Part shown: one piece after another, positions 36,225-44,243 of the stretch
Numbering within the stretch: the stretch's first letter is position 1
Layout of the letters: the number at the start of each line of letters is the position of its first letter
Source: Nitrospinaceae bacterium
Lineage (GTDB): Bacteria > Nitrospinota > Nitrospinia > Nitrospinales > Nitrospinaceae
Assembly (NCBI GenBank): GCA_028278405.1
Contig: JANQEK010000022.1
Coordinates: forward strand, 62,001 to 126,000
Direction of reading: 5' to 3'
DNA: 64,000 bases
Translations under genes and position numbers: made by a program
The notes under the pieces: generated by a model
The model's database searches: none
Told to the model about the DNA's origin: nothing
Seen by the model: the letters and a program-made list of their open reading frames with translations, nothing else

Positions 36225-36318
36225 GGGGCAACTCTGGGGGCATCTTAAAAAAATAGGGGCTCTATTAACCTTTTAAACATAAGATGTTATGATTGCTGTT
36301 TGGGTGACCTTGGGGCTA
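36225..36318 (+). repeat. Dispersed repeat A, copy 2
   Basis: It matches 9439-9533 from end to end: GGGGCAACT, GGGGGCATCTTA, TTATGATTG and CTTGGGGCTA. It is not coding. It lies between the symporter gene and the barrel gene, without repeat B following it. Confidence 0.65.
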
Positions 36319-36393
36319 CCACTATATCATTCTATAAATCCAATAGATTTTGATCTGCATTCGGTTGGTCGGCCCAAGTTACACTGAATGCAA

Positions 36394-37815
36394 TTAAAAT
36401 CTGTATTCCAATCCGATAGTCCCACCGTGTCTGTAAGATCTCAACCGGTTGAGAATTGCCTGGCCCGAGCTGCCGTCCGAGCGAAAAAATAAAGTCCGGG
36501 AATCCTTCACCTCCAGTTGCCAAAAACGATAGCTTGCCTTCAGATAAAGGCCTGGAAGAAATATATTGTATCTCAGAGTTCCTTCGAGGTTGTATCCCTC
36601 ACCTCTCCCGGTATGTTCTATGGAGGGCGATTGAGCCAGGTCCGCCCTGAGATGGTGAATATCCTCATCGATCGCATAGGTCAGCGGAATAAAAGCCGCA
36701 TCCAGTTCCAAATCCAGCTTGTTGGTGATTTGGAACAAGGCGTTGAGTCCCAGGCGGATGGAATGCCATTGGACGGTGTTGGTAATCACACGCTGTCCCG
36801 TAAACGCAACCGTTCCCGGCGACAAGCAAAACATGGCACTGGTGCACTCCAATTGTGTAAATCCTTTCCCCACATTTTCTTCCGTCCAATACTGGTAGCC
36901 GAAATAAGCTCCAAGCTTCACATGTGCGGATTGATAAAAGTAACCTCCCAGATCAAGCTGACCATAAAGTATTTCATCAAGGTCCACATCGGAAAGCGTA
37001 CGCGAAATCCGATGCGGTCCAGCCACAGAGGTTGCGAAAAACGTGGCCCCTACCGTGCTGACAAAATCATCATCGATTAATTCTCCGGAACCTGCACCAT
37101 AACCCGCCAGCAACCGGGCAAACCAGTGCCCCCCCCAATCCACTTTTGATTGAAATTCTCCCGTAAACCCCAGCAAGTCCTGGTATATGAGTTCCGAAGT
37201 GGGATCGCCGAAAAGGATACCTCTAGAGGTATGATTCCAATCGGTCTGCCCGGTACTGACCCATGTGGAAATCGAGTGGGTCCATTTGGGAGACCGGGAA
37301 TCATTTTTTTCAATGATACTCGTGTTTTCTTTTGAAGCGGTCGACCCGACTTCAGAAGTCGGGAGCGTGATGTCTATCTTCCTTGAACCCTCAGGTGTGA
37401 AAATATACATTTGGCGAGAGCGGGAAGCGTTTTCCTTTATAGCACTCGGTTTATTTTCCGATACGGTCAGGTCAGTCTCGGAGGTTGGGGGCGTGATGTC
37501 TACCTTCTTTGGGCTCTCTTCGGGCAGAAAAACATACATTTCCAATGTTTGATTCTCGAACGCGGCAACATCCGTCTCTCCAATTCCGGGGGAAGGAATC
37601 AAAACTTCAAACGATTCAACGCGGGTGGATTGCGTGATGGTTTGGGCATAACTCAAGTGAACCGGAACCACGTAGATTGCCAGAAGGGAAACTGTGAAAA
37701 TCAGATGGGGATTGCGGTCTTTTTTATTTTCAGTGGTATAGCTTCCTTTGCAAAGCAAAGGCCACAAGCAAACTGTCGCTATGATGAGGACAAAAACCCC
37801 AATGACTGGATACAT
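36394..37815 (-). CDS. Outer-membrane beta-barrel protein with duplicated linker
   Basis: A 473-aa exported protein. A first hydrophobic segment (about 5-25) and a second (about 40-58, ending AQT) suggest a signal or anchor and a true signal peptide, so the start may be further downstream (about residue 38). A low-complexity stretch then holds two similar units of about 42 residues (YVFLPEESPKKVDITPPTSE and YIFTPEGSRKIDITLPTSE). From about 185 on, the pattern is a barrel (SISTWVSTGQTDWN, FARLLAGYGAGSGE, GLEYRF end) reminiscent of omptin-type proteins. I do not claim a protease, because no active-site set is confirmed. Function unknown. Confidence 0.65.
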   Translation of the reverse strand: MYPVIGVFVLIIATVCLWPLLCKGSYTTENKKDRNPHLIFTVSLLAIYVVPVHLSYAQTITQSTRVESFEVLIPSPGIGETDVAAFENQTLEMYVFLPEESPKKVDITPPTSETDLTVSENKPSAIKENASRSRQMYIFTPEGSRKIDITLPTSEVGSTASKENTSIIEKNDSRSPKWTHSISTWVSTGQTDWNHTSRGILFGDPTSELIYQDLLGFTGEFQSKVDWGGHWFARLLAGYGAGSGELIDDDFVSTVGATFFATSVAGPHRISRTLSDVDLDEILYGQLDLGGYFYQSAHVKLGAYFGYQYWTEENVGKGFTQLECTSAMFCLSPGTVAFTGQRVITNTVQWHSIRLGLNALFQITNKLDLELDAAFIPLTYAIDEDIHHLRADLAQSPSIEHTGRGEGYNLEGTLRYNIFLPGLYLKASYRFWQLEVKDSRTLFFRSDGSSGQAILNRLRSYRHGGTIGLEYRF

Positions 37816-38213
37816 AAGTTCACCTGATATGAACCTACGTATTTGCCCTCCAAATCAGGTAGGTTATCTTTTTCCAAGAGAAATAACTTTTTAATACATC
37901 AATCTTTATAAATCAATTTAAATTTTATCTTTTAAGTCAGGCATTAAAAATCATGAATATCACCACAATTAGATTAAGCGACCTAGCGAAACAATTTTCA
38001 GAAGCTTGTTGCTTACTGTGATCTCGTCCGTTAAAGCATCTATTCTCAAAAATACAAAGAGTTGCTAATTTTGTGAACTCTTTATATTTCTCCGGAGGCC
38101 GCTGGAATTCATGACTCGATTTTAGCGAGGCAATATTCTATTTGACAACTTTTGGATATTATTCTAAAAATGAGAATAATAATCAATATCAAAATAAGCT
38201 TCGGAGGAACAAA
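37816..38213. other. Intergenic region with a Fur-box-like site
   Basis: About 400 bases of AT-rich DNA separate the divergent barrel gene from the multicopper oxidase gene. Only the Fur-like box (38171-38185) and the AGGAGG-like ribosome site before 38214 stand out. No ORF of note. Confidence 0.5.
38171..38185. promoter_or_regulatory. Putative iron Fur box upstream of the multicopper oxidase
   Basis: TGAGAAT-A-ATAATCA agrees with TGATAAT-N-ATTATCA at 12 of 14 paired positions. It lies about 30 bases before the oxidase ATG, so it would cover the promoter or leader. It is probable but unproven. Confidence 0.45.
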
Positions 38214-39314
38214 ATGAGGTATTTGGGCAGAAAAAGCATGGAGAAAGTCACTATATGCCTTGGTGTCATGTCGATCATTCTTGGTATGACCGTCAATTCC
38301 CAAGCAGCCAAACGGGAGTACTGGATCGCTGCCAATCAGGTCGAATGGGATTACGCCCCCTCGTTTCCCATGAATCGTATGAGCGGGAAAAAATTCACGT
38401 CGGATCAGAAGATATTCGTGGAACAAGGGATCGGGCGCATCTACAAAAAGTCGATTTATCAGGAATATACCAACGCCAAATTCAATACGATCGTTCCCAG
38501 AGGCCCCAAGGACAAGCATCTGGGAATTCTGGGACCGATTATCCGTGCCGCTGTGGGTGACAGGATTGTTGTCCATTTCAGAAACAACACGCCCTTCCCT
38601 GCAAGCATTCACCCGCACGGAGTCTTTTACGATAAACGCAACGAAGGTGCAGCCTATGCCGACGGAACCACGGACAAAAAGGATGATGCGGTGCCCTCAG
38701 GCGGGGAATACACTTACCAATGGAATGTGCCGGAACGCGCAGGACCAGGACCGAAGGATCCGAGTTCTATTATATGGTTTTACCATTCCCACGTGGATAC
38801 ACCCGCAGACACGAATGCTGGTTTGATTGGACCCATCATCATAACCAGGAAAAATATGGCCAGTAGCGACGGCAGTCCCAAAGACGTCGACCGTGAATTT
38901 GTAACGCTCTTTAACGTGTTTGACGAAAATGCCAGTCTGTATCTGGATGCCAACCTGAAAAAGTGTCATCCCGCCTGTGATCCGGCTGATCCTGATATTG
39001 AGGAAGGTAATTTAATGCACGGTATGAATGGTCTGCTATGGGGTAATAATGTGGGCTACGACACAAAAAAAGGGGAGCGGATACGTTGGTACATCATCGG
39101 CATGGGCACTGAAGTCGATTTGCACACGCCACACTGGCATGGCGCAACCTTGCTGCACAACGGTCATCGGCTGGATGTTGCGGAAATCCTGCCGGCTGCA
39201 AGCAAAACATTCGACATGCAACCGGATGTGCAAGGCTCATGGATGTATCACTGCCATGTCAATGACCATCTCAGTGCGGGCATGATGACGGTCTTCGAGG
39301 TTAACGATCAATAG
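38214..39314 (+). CDS. Two-domain multicopper oxidase (ceruloplasmin-like)
   Basis: A 366-aa exported protein with a signal peptide (cleavage near NSQAA, about residue 31). It has two cupredoxin domains. The copper ligands are SIHPHGVF and FYHSHVD in the first, and HTPHWHG and MYHCHVNDHLSAGM in the second, so the type 1 (Cys, Met) and trinuclear sites look intact. The first domain text (KRNEGAAYADGT, VPSGGEYTYQW) resembles ceruloplasmin-type oxidases that oxidise ferrous iron or other metals in the periplasm. A strong AGGAG site precedes ATG 38214. Adjacent iron-linked genes and a Fur-like box support a ferroxidase role, which is inference. Confidence 0.88.
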   Translation: MRYLGRKSMEKVTICLGVMSIILGMTVNSQAAKREYWIAANQVEWDYAPSFPMNRMSGKKFTSDQKIFVEQGIGRIYKKSIYQEYTNAKFNTIVPRGPKDKHLGILGPIIRAAVGDRIVVHFRNNTPFPASIHPHGVFYDKRNEGAAYADGTTDKKDDAVPSGGEYTYQWNVPERAGPGPKDPSSIIWFYHSHVDTPADTNAGLIGPIIITRKNMASSDGSPKDVDREFVTLFNVFDENASLYLDANLKKCHPACDPADPDIEEGNLMHGMNGLLWGNNVGYDTKKGERIRWYIIGMGTEVDLHTPHWHGATLLHNGHRLDVAEILPAASKTFDMQPDVQGSWMYHCHVNDHLSAGMMTVFEVNDQ

Positions 39315-39385
39315 GTTCCAGTAACTCAGAAGAACTCCTGTTTGGAAATAAGGGGCCTTCTTATCTCTGCTATTCCTGCATCCGC

Positions 39386-39418
39386 AAAAAAAATGACGCC
39401 GGGGAAATCCCCGGCGTC
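39386..39418 (-). terminator. Intrinsic terminator for the chelatase-like gene
   Basis: GACGCCGGGGA and TCCCCGGCGTC form an 11-bp perfect stem with a two-base loop. On the minus strand it is followed by a T-run (complement of A8 at 39386-39393). It ends the minus-strand transcript of the 39452 gene and may also stop the oxidase gene. Confidence 0.85.
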
Positions 39419-39451
39419 TCGGAATCGATGGGTTAGGCTCCTACCTGTAGA

Positions 39452-41107
39452 TCATCGACCCTGTACCTTAAATCCGTTTTGTACTGAATTTTCTATACCC
39501 TGTTCCAGCCAACGGGTCAGGTTTGGATGCGGGGCCAAACCTTTACGGCTCATTTCATAGGTGAGACCTTCAAAGAACTCATCGTAGCGGCCGCTCCCGT
39601 AAAGCCGGTTGGAGATGATCAGGGTACGTCCGGTTTTACTGCCTTCCTGAATAAGAGTGCGTATGCTTTTAAGAGCCTGCTTTCTTTTATCCGGCCAGTC
39701 TTCCCGCACCGTCAGTCCCCGAATATCCTTAAAAGGAATTTTGGAATTATTTTGAATATAATCTGCATGCTTTTTCATAACAGTCTTCCACTCGGCGTCC
39801 TTTCTGTCGTCGCGCGCTCCGTGGGCGATAAGCAGCACACGTTCCTGCGAAGGATCCTGGCTCAAAGCCATCACGCGTTCCTGTAGAATTTCGCAGATCA
39901 ATGCATCCTCTTCATATCCGCCAAAAGTGGTGAATATCGCTCCCGAACGCACTTGCGGAGGGGGTTGCAAACCCGGTCTTTGTCGTGGAGGTTTGGAGGT
40001 AAGCCCGAGAATATAATCGACCTTATCCTTGAATTGGTTCGCAAGGGAGTACATACGAACGATTACAATTTTTCGAATGCCGTCTCCCTCCAGTGTCTTG
40101 ATGGCGTCCTGAAGAGTCAGGGCATCGGCCATACCGTAGGCCATCTCAACACGGTATTTCTGCTTGAGCGGTTTGATTACCTGTTCTACCGCATCGTTAT
40201 AAGGTTTCTGGGCTCCGTGAGGCATGATGACCACACCCACCTGCTGTGGTGTGACATCAGCATAGCGGTTGGCAATCTTCTTTAACCAAAGTAACACATT
40301 AGGGTGGGGCAGTATTTCTTCGGAGACAATGGTTAAATCGTATTCTTCAAATTTTCTCGTCAACCAGTGCGTCAAAGACATGCGATGCGAATATTTGGGT
40401 CCCAAAGCAAATGGGATCAATAGGGTATTACCCTTTTTGGCAGCAAATTCAATAATACGTTGATCAGCTTCCTTATTTTTCTTCTTACGAAGTTTTTCCT
40501 CTGCTCCATAGTTGTAATACAACACCACTTCAGCATCACGAAACGGCAAGCGGTCGACGGCATATTTCATAATGGATTGCAATTCCGAGCCAATCGCTTG
40601 TTCCGAGGCCTCGTCCATGGGCCCCATAGCGAGCAGGATCAGATGCTCGCTTTTTGGATCGCGGCTCAGTTCCTGAACGCGGTCAAAAAATATCTGCGCT
40701 GTCAGGTAACTTGTCGCCATAGGCCCTGCCCACCGCAGCGCAGGTTTGTATCCCTGCCTGGCCTCAATGATTCCCCTCGCCGTGTTCAGGGCCGGGTTGG
40801 CTCCGGTCAGAAAAAGAGGAATAACAACCACCTGGTCGACATTCATTTTTTCCAAATGGTCCATCGCCTCCTGGATATATGGGGCGTAGTCGCGGTCAGG
40901 CCCTCCATAGCCGCGACCCACATAGGCGAGAGCCCCTGTGTAATGTTTCGAGAATTCGAAAAACAAGGCCTCCATTTCGCGGTTACCCAAAAATCCCCGA
41001 TCCGGTGCCAGTATCAGGAATCCGGTTTTCACTGGAGATTTTGCCAGAATGGAAGCCGGCCAAAATGACAGATTGATCAGCAAAATCCAAAGGATGATTT
41101 TTTTCAT
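39452..41107 (-). CDS. Exported multi-domain CbiX/SirB-like chelatase-family protein
   Basis: A 551-aa protein with a signal peptide (MKKIILWILLINLSFW, cleavage near ILAKS). Four similar chelatase half-domains follow. Domain one opens LILAPDRGFLG and domain two LILLAMGPMDEAS, both without the usual HGS His. Domain three (VVIMPHGAQKPYND) and domain four (VLLIAHGARDDRKDAEW) keep the His-Gly motif. Two pairs therefore make two CbiX-like units, of which only the C-terminal one has the expected metal-site His. ATG at 41107 is chosen because an AGGAGG site lies just before it. Cobalt/iron chelatases normally work in the cytosol, so an exported one is unusual. Role unknown. Confidence 0.82.
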   Translation of the reverse strand: MKKIILWILLINLSFWPASILAKSPVKTGFLILAPDRGFLGNREMEALFFEFSKHYTGALAYVGRGYGGPDRDYAPYIQEAMDHLEKMNVDQVVVIPLFLTGANPALNTARGIIEARQGYKPALRWAGPMATSYLTAQIFFDRVQELSRDPKSEHLILLAMGPMDEASEQAIGSELQSIMKYAVDRLPFRDAEVVLYYNYGAEEKLRKKKNKEADQRIIEFAAKKGNTLLIPFALGPKYSHRMSLTHWLTRKFEEYDLTIVSEEILPHPNVLLWLKKIANRYADVTPQQVGVVIMPHGAQKPYNDAVEQVIKPLKQKYRVEMAYGMADALTLQDAIKTLEGDGIRKIVIVRMYSLANQFKDKVDYILGLTSKPPRQRPGLQPPPQVRSGAIFTTFGGYEEDALICEILQERVMALSQDPSQERVLLIAHGARDDRKDAEWKTVMKKHADYIQNNSKIPFKDIRGLTVREDWPDKRKQALKSIRTLIQEGSKTGRTLIISNRLYGSGRYDEFFEGLTYEMSRKGLAPHPNLTRWLEQGIENSVQNGFKVQGR

Positions 41108-41169
41108 GGAAAATCCTCCTGAAAACACAGTAGAAATGAAATGCGCGCGGGTCGCTGCTTTAAGGGAGC

Positions 41170-41206
41170 GGGCAAACGGAAGGAACACCACACCTTCCGT
41201 TTGCCC
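41170..41206. other. Perfect 14-bp hairpin upstream of the chelatase gene
   Basis: GGGCAAACGGAAGG and CCTTCCGTTTGCCC pair perfectly around a 9-base loop. No T-run follows in either direction. It lies in the 190-base gap between the DUF2325 and chelatase-like genes, which share a strand, and may be a processing, attenuation or regulatory structure. Confidence 0.6.
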
Positions 41207-41244
41207 AAACTTCTTCAACAAGGGAGAAAAGGGAGAAGAAGTTT
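41207..41244 (+). terminator. Possible intrinsic terminator, plus strand
   Basis: AAACTTCTTC and GAAGAAGTTT form a 10-bp stem with an 18-base loop, followed by TT on the plus strand. It touches the 14-bp hairpin. No plus-strand gene precedes it, so the terminator reading is weak. Confidence 0.35.
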
Positions 41245-41298
41245 TTACTCTATGCAGCTTTTCTTAACCAACAAGGTTGCCTGAAAACCGTTCTTCGT

Positions 41299-41583
41299 TC
41301 AGGCGGGAACGAAAGAGTCCAGACACTTTTTCAAGCCCGAAACGCTGCTGGCATGGGTCCGACCGACCGGAATGTTGCAGCGTTTCGCCACACGCATCGC
41401 CTCTCTCACCATGGGATGAGAGATCGTATCTGTAAACAAAACGATTCCGTGGACTCCACTGAGTCTCTTTTGCATATCCGGAACCCTCTGAGAAAATAAT
41501 TTCACTTTGAAACCCAGTTCCTTTCCGGTTTTCTCATAATTGCGCTTCAACCGATCCAGACCACCTAAAATTGCGATACTCAT
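41299..41583 (-). CDS. DUF2325-family small protein
   Basis: A 94-aa cytoplasmic protein reading SIAILGGLDRLKRNYEK, VHGIVLFTDTISHPMVREAM and IPVGRTHASSVSGLKKCL. This is the DUF2325 pattern, a Rossmann-like fold with unknown biochemistry. The Cys in AKRCNIP and the final KKC may be redox- or metal-linked. A clear AAAGGAG site precedes the ATG. It probably shares a transcript with the exported chelatase-like gene downstream. Confidence 0.82.
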   Translation of the reverse strand: MSIAILGGLDRLKRNYEKTGKELGFKVKLFSQRVPDMQKRLSGVHGIVLFTDTISHPMVREAMRVAKRCNIPVGRTHASSVSGLKKCLDSFVPA

Positions 41584-41672
41584 AAGTCATTTTCTCCTTT
41601 TTTGTTGAAAGCTTGCGGTCGTTTTGGTAGGTTGATGACACAAAACGGCCCATAGCTGTTTTGGTGAAATTT

Positions 41673-41719
41673 AGGGGTTGCCGAAAATGCGTCCAAGCTG
41701 ATTCGGCAGCCCCTTTTTT
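41673..41719 (+). terminator. Strong intrinsic terminator reading in plus direction
   Basis: AGGGG-T-TGCCGAA pairs with TTCGGCA-G-CCCCT (one T-G wobble), with a 16-base loop, followed by T6. No plus-strand gene lies upstream, so either it ends an unseen short transcript (about 41590-41719) or its complement ends the ferredoxin gene on the minus strand. Confidence 0.6.
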
Positions 41720-41766
41720 ACTGGTACCATTAAATAAAATAACGGTACAGGCTGCGACTCTATTCC

Positions 41767-42081
41767 CTACTTCATTTCAACGGGATGGCATCTGCCAACA
41801 AAACCTCCACCCTTGTGGGAAGGGTCATGCTGGGCTAATACCTCTAAAGCCTCCTCAGGTTCCCGCCATTTGAGGAGTTCCCCAGAAGGTGACATTTTAA
41901 CTGAAACCCCGCCGCTGCACTTTTTCATGCAAGGCACCGGGCAGACCTGAATATTTCCCGTGCCGGGAAACCTTCCAATCGCTTTCCAGAGCAAAAATAT
42001 CACCTTGCCCGATTGCCAGGATTTGCAACCCGGTCCAGTACAAACCTTAATTCTCTTGATGGGATTGGAAAAATAATTCAT
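41767..42081 (-). CDS. Thioredoxin-like 2Fe-2S ferredoxin domain protein
   Basis: A 104-aa cytoplasmic protein with IKVCTGPGCKSWQSGK and CPVPCMKKCSGGVSVK. The spacing of the Cys residues is that of thioredoxin-fold 2Fe-2S ferredoxins (NuoE-like). A basic C-terminal tail with GGGFVGRCHP follows. No Shine-Dalgarno is obvious. It is divergent from fur, and a Fur-box-like site lies in the 100-base gap, so it is probably iron-regulated. Confidence 0.8.
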   Translation of the reverse strand: MNYFSNPIKRIKVCTGPGCKSWQSGKVIFLLWKAIGRFPGTGNIQVCPVPCMKKCSGGVSVKMSPSGELLKWREPEEALEVLAQHDPSHKGGGFVGRCHPVEMK

Positions 42082-42101
42082 GGAATTTGACTATTTGAGA
42101 T

Positions 42102-42116
42102 TGATAATCATTTTCA
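42102..42116. promoter_or_regulatory. Putative Fur box between ferredoxin and fur genes
   Basis: TGATAAT-C-ATTTTCA differs from the classic TGATAAT-N-ATTATCA at one position. It lies in the divergent promoter region, so it could regulate both genes, including fur itself. Confidence 0.7.
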
Positions 42117-42180
42117 AAGTAAGTATACTGAGTGCAAATATACGTGTCAACCCCCTATTGGGATTTTTTTTGGGCTTCCG

Positions 42181-42636
42181 ATGACCACAAATCACAACAA
42201 TCATGATGAAGCAGATAATGAATTAAATATCCTTAAGAGTTTTCTGACGGAAAAGAGGCTGCGGCTGACTCAGCCCCGGAAAGCCATTTTAGAGGTCTTT
42301 CTGAAAAACAGAGGTCACATGGAAATCGGGGAGCTGTACGAGGCGGTGCAAAAGGTGGACAAAAGTATTGGCATGGCCACCGTCTATCGGACTATGAATT
42401 TATTGGTCCAATGTGGATTAGCCGAAGAGAACAGCCTTTTCGAAAATAAGAAGTGCTTTGAAAGGGCTCACGGTCGAACGCATCACGACCACCTGGTGTG
42501 TACCCGATGCAAAAGCGTCAAGGAATTTCATCACCCGATGATCGAGCGCTTTCAGGAAGAAACCGCTGAAAAGTATCAGTTCTCTATTGTTTTCCACCGT
42601 ATGACCTTGTTCGGTGTTTGCAAGGATTGCAAATAA
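42181..42636 (+). CDS. fur: Ferric uptake regulator, iron type
   Basis: A 151-aa Fur-family repressor. It has the winged-helix motif LTQPRKAILEVFL, the recognition helix MATVYRTMNLL, the metal-site run HGRTHHDHLVCTRC and the C-terminal CKDCK pair. It is diverged from the two probable Zur paralogues near 10.3 kb. The HHDHLVC block and the adjacent Fur box fit iron sensing. It lies in the divergent pair with the 2Fe-2S ferredoxin gene. The N-terminal 20 residues are a flexible His/Asn/Asp-rich tail. The start at 42181 has no obvious ribosome site. Confidence 0.87.
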   Translation: MTTNHNNHDEADNELNILKSFLTEKRLRLTQPRKAILEVFLKNRGHMEIGELYEAVQKVDKSIGMATVYRTMNLLVQCGLAEENSLFENKKCFERAHGRTHHDHLVCTRCKSVKEFHHPMIERFQEETAEKYQFSIVFHRMTLFGVCKDCK

Positions 42637-42697
42637 TTGAACAGGGCCTCAGGATTTATGACTGCATTCAATATGAACAAATACATATTTGAAAGTT

Positions 42698-43231
42698 ATG
42701 GTTTTTAGTATTGTACCGCCTGAAAGCCTGTGGTGGCTTTATGCTGTATTGATTATCAGTGCCATCGTAATGCTTTTCGGTTTTTTGTCGATGTCGAAGC
42801 AGTCCCGTCAACCCAACCAGAAAAAACGTTTTGTCTTAAGATGCCGTTTCATTCTATTTCTTTCAGCGATCATGGTGCTTGTTGCAATCTGGATGGTCTA
42901 CAAACAGTCCACGGCTACCCTGGAAATAGCCGATACGGAGTTGAAGATCCATGCAGGCTTGTACAGTCAGAAAATCTTGATTTCAGACTTGAAAATTGAT
43001 GAGACCCGGATCGTTAATTTAAATGATAGCGGCCATTTAAATCCGCGGAAGCGTCTCAATGGAACAGGCGCTCCTAGTCTCAAAGCCGGTTGGTTTGCGT
43101 TAAGCAATGGCGAGAAGGCTTTTCTCCTGGTAACCCGCACAGATAAGGTTCTTTATATTCCTTCAGAGGAATTTGCTTTAATGGTAAGCCTCAACAAACC
43201 CGATGAGTTTCTGGGTTACCTTGGAAGGTAA
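42698..43231 (+). CDS. Membrane-anchored PH-like domain protein
   Basis: A 177-aa protein with two N-terminal hydrophobic segments (about 10-28 and 48-64). A beta-rich domain follows (LEIADTELKIHAGLYSQKI, GWFALSNGEKAFLLVTRTDKVLYIPS) like the bacterial PH (bPH) family. Such proteins sit in the inner membrane and usually interact with other proteins. ATG at 42698 is chosen over a TTG at 42689. It is downstream of fur but has no clear promoter link. Function unknown. Confidence 0.7.
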   Translation: MVFSIVPPESLWWLYAVLIISAIVMLFGFLSMSKQSRQPNQKKRFVLRCRFILFLSAIMVLVAIWMVYKQSTATLEIADTELKIHAGLYSQKILISDLKIDETRIVNLNDSGHLNPRKRLNGTGAPSLKAGWFALSNGEKAFLLVTRTDKVLYIPSEEFALMVSLNKPDEFLGYLGR

Positions 43232-43345
43232 GCTTTTACCGGGGAATTCCATTGGAATGCTATATAGACCAATAAACCCAAGGACCTGAAACTTTAAGTC
43301 TTGGTAAGCAGAAAAATCTGAACAACAAGTATGGAATATGCTTTT

Positions 43346-43498
43346 TTATGGGGCGATGAAAAAGAACATAATGGCCGCACCGGAATAAACACCTAGAAAA
43401 TAAGTCAGGCCTTTCCCGATATCCTTATAATGACAAAGCTTCAAAGCTAATGCAAAAATGCTGAAACAAATTAAAACTTTCCAGAATATGGGGATCAT
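43346..43498 (-). CDS. Small membrane protein (50 aa)
   Basis: An AAGGAGAG site stands before an ATG at 43498 on the minus strand. The product is MIPIFWKVLICFSIFALALK, a short basic loop (LCHYKDIGKG) and a second hydrophobic stretch (LTYFLGVYSGAAIMFFF). Two membrane helices and a strong ribosome site make it credible despite the length. No homologue recognised. It lies alone in a noncoding region. Confidence 0.65.
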   Translation of the reverse strand: MIPIFWKVLICFSIFALALKLCHYKDIGKGLTYFLGVYSGAAIMFFFIAP

Positions 43499-44144
43499 AG
43501 GAATCTCTCCTTATTTTCGGCTCATTCGCTCCAAAATCCGATTGATCATCACCTCGATAAATACCTGGCAACAATGGAATCAGCTCTTGAGCCACAGTTT
43601 TTATTATTGAATCTTTAATCCCCCCTCAAAAACTAAATTATTGATATATTGATAATTGTAACAGTTGCATCAAAGGATGCAAGCCTCGCACGCTATCCTC
43701 CCTTAGTTGATAGTTCTTCTCATTTAACCTCACTTGCAAGCGGCAGCAATTCAATTACGGTTTTTGTGGAAAACCACTTGGTTATCTGTGGAAAACCATC
43801 GGTTCAACGGATGTCCACCCTCCCCTCTCCAATAAGAAAAACTAAAATAAACCCTCAGATCCTTTCAAGTTTAACAGTCTCAGAAAGTTCATATTGATCA
43901 TGAGAACCCTATAAGCTTCTAAAGTATTACTTAAATTTTTTAATATTTAGTTGATGGAAACAAAACGATAAAAAAAATTCCTGGGCACTTCGGAGTAAAT
44001 CTCCAACCTCTAAAAGCTTGATACCAAATGGCTTCATATATATCCGAAATCCAATAAATTGTATCCGGTATATCAAAGGTCAAAAAAACAAAAATAAAAA
44101 CTTGACAACAGGAATGATTGTTAATATTGTTCATTCCACAATTT
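43499..44144. other. Intergenic region without a clear gene
   Basis: About 650 bases of AT-rich DNA. Two 12-base direct repeats TGTGGAAAACCA lie at 43765-43776 and 43787-43798. Short readings in both strands here lack ribosome sites and look random. Confidence 0.5.
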
Positions 44145-44171
44145 TGAAAACGATTATCACTTTCATTCTCA
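44145..44171. promoter_or_regulatory. Putative iron Fur box, upstream of Arg-rich protein
   Basis: Read on the minus strand, the site is TGAGAATGA, then GTGATAATCGTTTTCA. It contains GATAATC and overlapping GAGAATGA halves of the Fur consensus. It is 73 bases upstream of the GTG at 44244. Confidence 0.55.
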
Positions 44172-44243
44172 AAATTAATCTTAGCCGGTTCTGAGGGCCG
44201 AACCCTCTTGACTGGCGGATTAATGATCAAACCGAGGTGACCC

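Noticed and set aside
41279-41304. Short inverted repeat GCCTGAA/TTCAGGC at the DUF2325 stop
   Set aside because: Only a 7-bp stem with no T-run, so it is too weak to call a terminator.
43765-43798. Two TGTGGAAAACCA repeats considered as DnaA boxes or an origin
   Set aside because: They differ from the DnaA consensus and no dnaA, dnaN or AT-rich unwinding set is near.
43649-43897. Plus-strand ORF of 82 codons
   Set aside because: No ribosome site, low-complexity Ser-rich product, and AT-rich intergenic context.
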